This document shows, in pieces, positions 1 through 5,589 of a DNA stretch of 6,965 nt (position 1 is the stretch's first letter; each line of letters begins with the position of its first letter). This DNA is from Akkermansia muciniphila (GTDB lineage: Bacteria > Verrucomicrobiota > Verrucomicrobiia > Verrucomicrobiales > Akkermansiaceae). The stretch covers positions 1 to 6,965 of the forward strand of contig CALPMD020000064.1 of NCBI GenBank assembly GCA_943324575.2, written 5' to 3'. The translations under genes were made by a program, and so were the position numbers. The notes below the pieces were generated by a model. That model was not told the DNA's origin. It saw only the letters and a program-made list of their open reading frames with translations, and did not search any database.

Positions 1-1788
1 CATCATTGCAACGAACTCCGTGAATCCCACATCGGTCAAACTGTTACGCTCATCGGTTGGGTGAACTCCGCACGGGATCACGGCGGCGTCATCTTTATTG
101 ATTTGCGCGACCGGGAAGGTCTCACCCAGTGCGTGTTTCACCCCGACGAGAATCCAGAGGTGTCTGCCCTGTCGCACACACTGCGTGAAGAGGACGTTGT
201 GCAAGTGGTCGGCCGCGTTTCCAAGCGTCTCGATGGCTCGGAAAACTCAAAAATCGCCACAGGTAGCATTGAGATCGTGGCCGTTGAACTCAGGGTCGTC
301 AACAAGGCTGACGTGCTGCCATTCCAGCTCGATAAGGAGCTTTCCAACGAAGATCTGCGGATGAAATACCGCTACCTCGATCTTCGCCGTCCGCGCATGA
401 GCCAGAACATCCGCCAGCGCAGCGTCATCACTTCGGCCGCGCGCCGTTACCTCGACGACTCCGGCTTTTACGAAATCGAAACGCCGATCTTGTCAAACCC
501 GACGCCAGAAGGTGCCCGCGATTTCCTCGTCCCATCGCGCCTCAACCCCGGACGTTTCTACGCTTTGCCACAGGCCCCCCAGCAGTACAAGCAGCTGCTG
601 ATGGTGGCAGGGATGGAGAAGTATTTCCAGATCGCCCGCTGTTTCCGCGATGAGGATTTGCGCGCCGACCGCCAGCCGGAATTCACCCAGATCGATATCG
701 AAGCCAGTTTCGTCACGCAGGAGGACATCATTAAACTGGTCGAGGGCCTGCTGGCTTCGATGTTCAAGGCGGGCCTCGGCATCGCGGTGCCGGAAAGTTT
801 CCCACGGATGACCTATCGCGACGCGATCGACATCTATGGTTCCGACAAGCCGGACACCCGTTACGGCATGGAAATCAATGATCTTGGCGATGTGTTCGCC
901 GCAACTGAGTTCAAGATTTTCCGCGGCATCCTCGATGGCGGCGGTGTCGTCCGTGCGATCAACGCCAAGGGCTTCGCCAGTATCACCACGGGCCAAATGA
1001 ACCGCCTCAATGAGATCGCAGTACAGGCCGGGCTTCCCGTCAAGAACCTCGCGTTCATCAAACTGGAAAATGGCGAATACAAGAGCCCGCTTTGGAAAAT
1101 CTTCACCGATGAAGAAAAGGCCGCGGTCGTTGCCAAACTCGATCTTGCCGAAGGTGACATCGTCTTCTTCGCTGCGGGCTCGCGCGAAAGCGTGAGCACC
1201 ATTCTTGGCCGTGTCCGTACGGAAGCCGCTGTGATGATGGAGCTGAACAAGAATTCTACCGCATACAACTTCCTGTGGGTGGTCGACTTCCCACTGCTCG
1301 CCCAAGACGATGAAACCGGCGATTGGACCGCGGTTCACCACCCCTTCACCCGCCCCCATCCCGATGACCTCGCGCTGTTGGAAGCGGGCGATTACGCCAA
1401 CGTTCGCGCGGTTGCCTACGACGTCGTGCTCAATGGTTACGAACTTGGCGGTGGCTCGATCCGGATTCACGAAAAGGACCTGCAAGCGCAGATGTTCAGC
1501 GTGCTCGGTGTCGGACCTGAGGAACAACAGATCAAGTTCGGTCACCTTCTCGATGCATTCCGCTTTGGTGCGCCGCCGCACGGTGGTCTCGCGCTCGGCC
1601 TCGACCGCATCGCGATGCTGGTTTCCGGCGAAGACAGCATCCGCGAAGTGATTGCCTTTCCGAAAAACAACAAGGGTGCCGACCTGATGGCTCACAGTCC
1701 TTGCCAAATCGAGCACAAGTTGCTGCGTGAAGTTTACGTGCAATCCACCTACAAGGATCCCAAATTGGCAGCAGACAAAAAGCCCTAG
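1..1788 (+). CDS. aspS: Aspartate--tRNA ligase (AspRS), bacterial type, 5' end cut by window edge; probably non-discriminating
   Basis: Class IIb aminoacyl-tRNA synthetase that charges tRNA-Asp with aspartate in the cytoplasm. The frame is open from base 1, reading HHCNELRESHIGQTVTLIGW, so the gene starts upstream. Comparison with known AspRS N-termini suggests only about four residues are missing, and the GTG at position 61 is an internal Val, not the start. 595 residues are visible, the usual bacterial length. Domains in order: OB-fold anticodon-binding domain (about 1-105); class II catalytic core with motif 2 FRDEDLRADRQPEF (from about residue 215); bacterial GAD insertion (about 300-410); motif 3 GGLALGLDRIAML (about 528-540). 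His at codon 79-81 and Gly at codon 235-237 are, from memory, the residues found at positions 31 and 83 of non-discriminating P. aeruginosa AspRS, where E. coli has Leu and Lys. It converges on cysE. Confidence 0.98.
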   Translation, partial: HHCNELRESHIGQTVTLIGWVNSARDHGGVIFIDLRDREGLTQCVFHPDENPEVSALSHTLREEDVVQVVGRVSKRLDGSENSKIATGSIEIVAVELRVVNKADVLPFQLDKELSNEDLRMKYRYLDLRRPRMSQNIRQRSVITSAARRYLDDSGFYEIETPILSNPTPEGARDFLVPSRLNPGRFYALPQAPQQYKQLLMVAGMEKYFQIARCFRDEDLRADRQPEFTQIDIEASFVTQEDIIKLVEGLLASMFKAGLGIAVPESFPRMTYRDAIDIYGSDKPDTRYGMEINDLGDVFAATEFKIFRGILDGGGVVRAINAKGFASITTGQMNRLNEIAVQAGLPVKNLAFIKLENGEYKSPLWKIFTDEEKAAVVAKLDLAEGDIVFFAAGSRESVSTILGRVRTEAAVMMELNKNSTAYNFLWVVDFPLLAQDDETGDWTAVHHPFTRPHPDDLALLEAGDYANVRAVAYDVVLNGYELGGGSIRIHEKDLQAQMFSVLGVGPEEQQIKFGHLLDAFRFGAPPHGGLALGLDRIAMLVSGEDSIREVIAFPKNNKGADLMAHSPCQIEHKLLREVYVQSTYKDPKLAADKKP

Positions 1789-1800
1789 ACCGCCAAGTGG

Positions 1801-1868
1801 ATTCGGTTCATCCCAAGGCTCTGCGGCCTCTTGGACAGCATCTTTGGGCGAGTACCCCTCAACCGAAT
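1801..1868. repeat. Nested inverted repeats in the aspS/cysE convergent gap
   Basis: ATTCGGTT (1801-1808) and AACCGAAT (1861-1868) form a perfect 8-bp inverted repeat. Inside it lies a bulged hairpin, CCAA-GGC / GCC-TC-TTGG (1813-1834), and a possible GGG/CCC mini-stem (about 1848-1856). Together they could fold as a small branched structure. It sits between two convergent stop codons (1788 and 1876), where a bidirectional terminator would be expected. There is no T-tract on either side, so intrinsic termination is not shown. An 8-bp match across this distance is only mildly surprising by chance. Confidence 0.3.
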
Positions 1869-1875
1869 GGTCTGC

Positions 1876-2739
1876 TCAAATGTGGTAGCAGCCGTCGAGC
1901 TTCTGGTTCATCTCGGTGGCGGGGTTCTCTTCGCTCGGGACACCGACGACGACGGCAGGTACTCCAGCCACGGTCGTGTGCGGAGCCACATCATTGAGCA
2001 CGACACTGCCAGCGCCTACCTTAGCCCCTGTGCCGATTTCGACGCGGCCGAGAATTTTCGCTCCAGCGCCGATGAGGACACCCGAGCGGATGATGGGGTG
2101 GCGATCGCCGGACTGCTTGCCCGTGCCGCCAAGTGTGACTTCGTGTAGGATGGAAACATCGTCTTCGATGATCGCTGTCTCGCCGACCACAAAAGAAGTG
2201 GCGTGGTCGAGCAGGATGCCGCAGCCAATGCGCGCGGCGGGGTGGATGTCCACGGCGAAGGCCTCGCTAGCAACGCTTTGGAAATAAAGCGCCAACCAGC
2301 GGCGATCATCCTGCCATAACTGATGGGCGACTCGGTAGGTAGTTAGGGCGAGGAAGCCTTTGAAAAACAATACCGGCTCGAGCGGTGAAAAACACGCGGG
2401 ATCGCGTTCAAACATCGCGCGCAAGTCGCGTGCTGCGCTATGAACAATCTGCGGATGAGCCTCGAAAACTCCGGTCAACAGCGGCTCCATCGAGCTGCGA
2501 GGCATATCTTCACGGGCAAGCCGGCGGGCAAGCCGCGCGCCTAGGGCTGCGGCGAGTGTTTCTCGCGAAAGAATCACGTCGTAGACGAGATGCTGGAGAG
2601 TCGCCTCATCCGCAGCGACGCGGCTGGCCTCGCGGCGTAGGGTCTCCCAAATATTGTCAAGGTCTGCCAAGTTACCGCTACAAAGCTTGGTCGCGTTCGT
2701 GCTCGCCGAGTCGCTTCGGGTTTGTTGAGATTCGCTCAT
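1876..2739 (-). CDS. cysE: Serine O-acetyltransferase
   Basis: Transfers acetyl from acetyl-CoA to L-serine, giving O-acetylserine, the first step of cysteine synthesis, in the cytoplasm. The 287 residues align along their length with E. coli CysE (recalled). There is an N-terminal helical SAT domain (about 25-160), then the left-handed beta-helix with hexapeptide repeats (about 163-265). Expected catalytic residues are present with the right spacing: D164 in DIHPAARIG, H179 in LDHAT, and H214 in GDRHP (15 and 35 residues apart, as in E. coli). VTLGGTGK and AGVPA are also present. The C-terminus is GCYHI; a terminal Ile is what CysE uses to dock into CysK. The first 23 or so residues are extra relative to E. 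coli. No Shine-Dalgarno precedes the ATG at 2739, and a TTG at residue 24 is a possible alternative start. The start overlaps that of the divergent Rrf2 gene. Confidence 0.97.
   Translation of the reverse strand: MSESQQTRSDSASTNATKLCSGNLADLDNIWETLRREASRVAADEATLQHLVYDVILSRETLAAALGARLARRLAREDMPRSSMEPLLTGVFEAHPQIVHSAARDLRAMFERDPACFSPLEPVLFFKGFLALTTYRVAHQLWQDDRRWLALYFQSVASEAFAVDIHPAARIGCGILLDHATSFVVGETAIIEDDVSILHEVTLGGTGKQSGDRHPIIRSGVLIGAGAKILGRVEIGTGAKVGAGSVVLNDVAPHTTVAGVPAVVVGVPSEENPATEMNQKLDGCYHI
2654..2684 (+). promoter_or_regulatory. Possible promoter for the Rrf2 regulator, inside cysE
   Basis: TTGTCA (2654-2659) is followed 19 bases later by TACAAA (2679-2684). The match to sigma-70 hexamers is fair (5/6 and 4/6), but the spacer is longer than the optimal 17. 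Because the regulator's start overlaps the cysE start, its promoter must lie within the cysE coding region or further away. This is the best candidate I see, and it is weak. Confidence 0.22.
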
Positions 2740-3151
2740 GAAGATTTCACAGAAATTGGAATATGCGTTCCGGGCGATGGCTCAACTGGCGAAGCGCCAT
2801 GACGGGCCGACCCTCACCCGGCTGGAAGAGCTTGCGCAACGGGAGGCGGTTTCTGCAAACTTTCTTGTGCAAATTCTCAATGATCTTCGCCGCGCGGGAC
2901 TTATCGAAAGTCGTCGCGGCAAGGCGGGTGGATACCTGCTGGGGCGCAGCGCCGCGTTGATCACTCTGAGACAAATCATAGAAGCTGTCGACCCGATGCT
3001 CTTGCAGAGTTCCGTGACCAGTGGAGGGGAGTCGGGTAGTTCCGTGCGATCGGCTTGGGATCAGGTTTCGGCAAAGTTGCTGCAGGCACTCGAGGGAATC
3101 ACGTTGGAGAATCTGGCTAGTAGCCAGGGTGCGCCGATGTTCTATATTTGA
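2738..3151 (+). CDS. Rrf2-family transcriptional regulator, CymR-like (cysteine metabolism)
   Basis: A 137-residue DNA-binding protein of the Rrf2 family. It starts with the family-typical MKIS, has a winged helix-turn-helix at about 8-68, and carries the wing motif RGKAGGYLLGR (60-70). It has no cysteine at all, so it lacks the three Cys ligands of Fe-S regulators such as IscR or NsrR. Its C-terminus, TLENLASS...PMFYI, resembles the end of Bacillus CymR (LEDLAS...MFYI, recalled from memory). In CymR that tail binds the cysteine synthase CysK to form the cysteine-responsive repressor. Divergence from cysE supports a role in sulfur and cysteine control. The start ATG shares two bases with the cysE start, and no Shine-Dalgarno is visible. 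Rrf2 family membership is near certain; CymR function is inferred from the tail and the neighbour. Its targets are unknown, with cysE the obvious candidate. Confidence 0.88.
   Translation: MKISQKLEYAFRAMAQLAKRHDGPTLTRLEELAQREAVSANFLVQILNDLRRAGLIESRRGKAGGYLLGRSAALITLRQIIEAVDPMLLQSSVTSGGESGSSVRSAWDQVSAKLLQALEGITLENLASSQGAPMFYI
2758..2785 (-). promoter_or_regulatory. Possible cysE promoter with an operator-like inverted repeat, inside the Rrf2 gene
   Basis: On the minus strand, TTGAGC (2785-2780) and TATTCC (2763-2758) are separated by 16 bases, giving a modest sigma-70-like pair (4/6 and 3/6). The -10 half overlaps the inverted repeat GGAA-N6-TTCC (2758-2771), where a bound repressor would block RNA polymerase. 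The site lies in codons 7-16 of the regulator and about 19 bases upstream of the cysE ATG. The hexamer match is weak and the repeat arms are only 4 bp, so this is a candidate only. Confidence 0.25.
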
Positions 3152-3250
3152 GCCAAACCGCAGCGCTGAAATGCAGTGTGCAAATTTAGTCAAGATATCC
3201 GAAATATTTTGCTGGATGGGCCAAGGTGTTTCTGGTAATCGCTTTGTATC

Positions 3251-3269
3251 AGTTAAACGCGTCTTAACT
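3251..3269. repeat. Inverted repeat abutting the start codon of the first coiled-coil gene
   Basis: AGTTAA (3251-3256) and TTAACT (3264-3269) form a perfect 6-bp inverted repeat around ACGCGTC. It ends one base before the ATG at 3271, exactly where a Shine-Dalgarno would normally sit. It could be a repressor operator or an RNA hairpin at the start codon. I see no clear -35/-10 pair in the 119-base gap upstream (3152-3270). Confidence 0.4.
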
Positions 3270-3270
3270 T

Positions 3271-3903
3271 ATGAGTGCACTAGGCGAACATACCCACCAC
3301 ATCAAGATCCGCTCGACCCAAATGGAAATGGGCTCTGCCAGTAGCTTTAGCCGTGAAGATGACTTTGACCGCAAGCTCAGAGATGCCGAGGAAGACATCA
3401 ATCGCATTCGGCAGCAACAGGAGGAACTCGAGCGCAAAAAAAGTGAGCTTGAAGAACTGACGGCTCGCAAACGCAATTTTGTATCCCAGCAAGTCGAGCT
3501 CACGGAAAGGCTTACCGCCTCGATTACATTGATTGATCGCGAATTGTTCGATATGCGCCAAGAGGCGGACGATCTTGAACAATGTCGCACTTGTTTTGCC
3601 GCGCATCTCGAAAAAGTTCAAAAGTTTAATCCAGAAAGCTGGACTCGCGAGCAAGTGTCCGAGCGTCTCGATAAAGCGATCATGGCCATCGACATTGCCG
3701 CGGATGAATATGACCAAGCTTCGACACACTTCGAAGGAACCCGCAGCGGGGCAATTTTTGGTCGCGCAGCGAAACAAAGCCGCACCAGCAACCGCCGCGT
3801 AACGAATTCTGAGTTCATGCTTAATCTCCGCAACGGCTTCGCCTTCAACCTGCCGATATTGGTGCTGGGGGGCTTGGCCCTACTCGTGTATCTTAGCAAG
3901 TAG
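3271..3903 (+). CDS. Tail-anchored coiled-coil membrane protein of unknown function
   Basis: I do not recognise this 210-residue protein. Residues about 29-105 are rich in E/K/R/Q with regular hydrophobic spacing and should form a long coiled coil (for example INRIRQQQEELERKKSELEE). A second helical stretch runs about 110-155 and contains a CRTC pair at 105-108. A basic region follows (about 165-188). One hydrophobic segment (about 190-208, ending LLVYLSK) reaches almost the C-terminus. There is no signal peptide, so the likely topology is a cytoplasmic coiled coil anchored by its C-terminal tail. The ATG at 3271 has no Shine-Dalgarno; Met codons at residues 18 and 20 are alternative starts. 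The next gene, also a coiled coil with a C-terminal membrane segment, begins 19 bases after the stop, so the two are probably co-transcribed and may form a complex. Confidence 0.75.
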   Translation: MSALGEHTHHIKIRSTQMEMGSASSFSREDDFDRKLRDAEEDINRIRQQQEELERKKSELEELTARKRNFVSQQVELTERLTASITLIDRELFDMRQEADDLEQCRTCFAAHLEKVQKFNPESWTREQVSERLDKAIMAIDIAADEYDQASTHFEGTRSGAIFGRAAKQSRTSNRRVTNSEFMLNLRNGFAFNLPILVLGGLALLVYLSK

Positions 3904-3922
3904 CCGATTGTTACTCAATCCC

Positions 3923-4246
3923 ATGAGCCGCAGCAGCCTTTCCATCGAAGAGCAGGAGCTGAATGAACTCCGCGAGGCGGAGCTGCGGTTGGAGCAGCTT
4001 CAAAAGCAATTTGCAGAGATCCCTCAAAGGTTGGCGCGCGAGCAAAAAGAGCGCGAGACGACCATGCCGCCCCTAGCGGAAATCGAGGAGCGTCGCCGCA
4101 GAAAAGAGCACGATCAAATGATCACCACTCGTGGTCAGGCGGCGAACATTCTGCGCGATCAGAATCGTAGCCTTTGGTTGCTACTTCTCTTGCTCACCGC
4201 CACCGGAACCTTGATTTGGTGGGGCATAAAGTTGATGCAGGGTTGA
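3923..4246 (+). CDS. Small tail-anchored coiled-coil membrane protein of unknown function
   Basis: A 107-residue protein that I cannot place in a family. Residues about 7-46 form an E/L/Q/R-rich amphipathic helix (NELREAELRLEQLQKQF). A short break at TTMPP follows, then a second charged helix (about 51-68, EIEERRRRKEHD), and one membrane segment (about 84-102, LWLLLLLLTATGTLIWWG) with a five-residue tail, KLMQG or similar. This repeats the architecture of the gene 19 bases upstream, although the sequences do not obviously align. The start is taken as the ATG at 3923; a TTG at 3908 in the same frame would add five residues. No Shine-Dalgarno is visible at either. The stop lies 16 bases from the stop of the convergent SET gene. 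Confidence 0.7.
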   Translation: MSRSSLSIEEQELNELREAELRLEQLQKQFAEIPQRLAREQKERETTMPPLAEIEERRRRKEHDQMITTRGQAANILRDQNRSLWLLLLLLTATGTLIWWGIKLMQG

Positions 4247-4270
4247 TTTGCGCAATGCCGCGTCAGCCCT
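4239..4270. terminator. Stem-loop covering both convergent stop codons (possible bidirectional terminator)
   Basis: AGGGTTGA (4239-4246) pairs with TCAGCCCT (4263-4270), giving eight pairs with one G-U, and an inner GCG/CGC pairing lies in the loop. The stem contains the stop codon of the coiled-coil gene on one arm and that of the SET gene on the other. There is no T-run after it on either strand, so it may stabilise RNA ends and need not terminate transcription. Confidence 0.28.
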
Positions 4271-4817
4271 TGGCTTTCAAGCGGGCTTCCAACTCGGTCC
4301 ACTGGCTGCGGCTCACGATATAGCCGATGCAGCCATCCTTGCCGCAGCGGCAGGGATGGTCCTCATAGCAGTCGACATCAAACCCATAGTCGAAGGTTAA
4401 CTCCTCGCCGACTTGGATGTCGCAGAGCGCGTGAATGAAAATTTTTCGGCCTTCAATCCATGCTTCACAATTCGGTTGGCAGGAATGGTTGATGAGCCGC
4501 GCGGTATTCCATGGCACGTCGCCATCGAGGTCGTGCTTGTCGGTAAGCGTGAAGATATAGACCGCCGCGTCGCCCGTTGCGTCCGATTTGGCTTGCTGGG
4601 AATTACCGCGTCGCTCGCTCTCCTCTTTATCGATCAACTCACCCACGTATTCGATAATCTTCGTTTCGCGGGGGATGGGGCACGTCGCGTAAACCCCGCG
4701 CCCGTGGATTTCCGAGCCGCGTACTTCGCAGTAGGGGCTCTGCCCGCGGTTCCATAATGCCACAAGTTTACGGTGGAGTAAGGTTGTCTCTGGGACTTTC
4801 TTTTTCTGAACAGCCAT
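4263..4817 (-). CDS. SET-domain protein lysine methyltransferase with post-SET zinc motif
   Basis: Predicted cytoplasmic enzyme that transfers methyl from S-adenosylmethionine to a protein lysine. Visible SET features, numbered from the ATG at 4817 (184 residues): GRGVYA (39-44, SAM-binding start); IIEYVGELI (54-62); RLINHSCQPNC (107-117, the NHSC pseudoknot motif); ELTFDYGF (139-146, with the catalytic-region Tyr). A post-SET CRCGKDGC (156-163) follows. C117, C156, C158 and C163 are the expected zinc ligands, as in eukaryotic histone methyltransferases. The N-terminus is basic (QKKK). An upstream in-frame GTG at 4841 would add eight residues and overlap the preceding gene by 14 bases; I prefer the ATG, which leaves a 10-base gap. 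Neither has a good Shine-Dalgarno. It is probably co-transcribed with the secreted-protein gene. The substrate is unknown; bacterial SET proteins may act on own or host proteins. Confidence 0.93.
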   Translation of the reverse strand: MAVQKKKVPETTLLHRKLVALWNRGQSPYCEVRGSEIHGRGVYATCPIPRETKIIEYVGELIDKEESERRGNSQQAKSDATGDAAVYIFTLTDKHDLDGDVPWNTARLINHSCQPNCEAWIEGRKIFIHALCDIQVGEELTFDYGFDVDCYEDHPCRCGKDGCIGYIVSRSQWTELEARLKAKG

Positions 4818-4827
4818 GGGGGTAATT

Positions 4828-5496
4828 CTAACGGGACTCACGCTTTTCCACAGGGGGAAGCTGGAGGTCGTTCGGCAAGGTCACAAACAAACCTCGCAGA
4901 TCAGACGAGCTCATTCCAGAGCCATCGATGAAGGTCCAGTTGTTCGCGCCTTTGTCCGATATCGCTGCCTGAAAACTGGTGCTTTCAATCACCAGCGGCT
5001 TCACACTTCCCGGACGGATGATCCGAAACTTGGTCACTGTTGGAATGAGGATCAGCCACTTTCTGAAAACCAGCGTCTCGACGGCTTCGCCATTGACAGT
5101 TTCCATCTTGCTGCTGGGTCCGACTTCATAGGATCGGGGTTGTCCTTGGGGCTTGAAGGAAATCATGCTGATGCCCTGCTGCACCATTTGCCGCGACACA
5201 TCGGCGAGTTGGGTTTCGAGTGCTTCCATTCCGCCCATGCGATGGGCCGTGCGCTCTTTCCAGAGCGGATTCATGCGCTCGACCGCCACCTGATAGTGGC
5301 CTAATACAACCTCGTTGCCGAGGCTGGCGACCGCCGCGACAGCGGAAGCAATAACCTCTGGCGGGGCTTGCGTTGGCTTGGATTCGTTAGAAATCTTGGG
5401 TAAGGGGGCCAGCGGAGGTGGCACATGTTGAGCCGAGACCGTAGCCCCGACCACGGCCAGCAACGGAAAAAGGAGGAGCGTCAATTTCACCCGCAT
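4828..5496 (-). CDS. Secreted or periplasmic protein of unknown function
   Basis: A 222-residue protein with a clear signal peptide: MRVK, a hydrophobic core LTLLLFPLLAVVGATV, and likely signal peptidase I cleavage after VSA (residue 22). There is no lipobox Cys. A proline-rich linker (about 26-48) precedes a globular domain (about 49-215). Notable stretches are MNPLWKERTAHRMGGM, KWLILIPTV, and a C-terminal NNWTFIDGSGMSSSDLRGLF. The last resembles the end of NTF2-like or similar small beta domains, but I cannot confirm a fold. Start ATG at 5496 has an AAAGG about eight bases upstream, the best ribosome-binding match in the window. The SET gene follows within 10 bases or overlaps, so they are likely one transcript. 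A strong hairpin (5541-5569) lies between this gene and the cyclophilin upstream. Confidence 0.82.
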   Translation of the reverse strand: MRVKLTLLLFPLLAVVGATVSAQHVPPPLAPLPKISNESKPTQAPPEVIASAVAAVASLGNEVVLGHYQVAVERMNPLWKERTAHRMGGMEALETQLADVSRQMVQQGISMISFKPQGQPRSYEVGPSSKMETVNGEAVETLVFRKWLILIPTVTKFRIIRPGSVKPLVIESTSFQAAISDKGANNWTFIDGSGMSSSDLRGLFVTLPNDLQLPPVEKRESR

Positions 5497-5540
5497 AGGG
5501 ATGCCTTTATCGCCCTATTCCGTCAAGCATCGCGGCTTTA

Positions 5541-5569
5541 ATTCGACTTGGGGGCTGCCCAAGTCGAAT
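5541..5569. terminator. Perfect 12-bp-stem hairpin between cyclophilin and secreted-protein genes
   Basis: ATTCGACTTGGG (5541-5552) and CCCAAGTCGAAT (5558-5569) pair perfectly around a five-base loop. It lies 21 bases beyond the cyclophilin stop and 45 bases before the next start, both on the minus strand, so it could end or attenuate the eboE-cyclophilin transcript. On the minus strand it is followed by TAAAGCC, not a T-run, so it is not a textbook intrinsic terminator. The 8-mer ATCGCGGC occurs on both flanks (5529-5536 and 5568-5575). Confidence 0.5.
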
Positions 5570-5589
5570 CGCGGCCGATTGCGGTGGGA

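Noticed and set aside
61..63. GTG as the aspS start
   Set aside because: The 20 codons before it encode the conserved AspRS N-terminus (HHCNELRES...TLIGW), so it is an internal valine.
493..1743. 416-codon open frame antisense to aspS
   Set aside because: It lies wholly inside a highly conserved AspRS gene. Its translation is rich in V/H/R/E/G with no domain and looks like a codon-bias shadow.
2738..3151. Regulator as an IscR- or NsrR-type Fe-S sensor
   Set aside because: It has no cysteine at all, so the three Cys ligands of those families are missing.
3163..3179. GCGCTG/CAGTGT hairpin after the Rrf2 gene as a terminator
   Set aside because: The stem has six pairs, two of them G-U, and no T-run, so it is too weak to call.
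3908..3922. TTG start for the small coiled-coil protein
   Set aside because: An ATG five codons later gives a normal N-terminus (MSRSSLS), and the TTG has no better ribosome-binding site.
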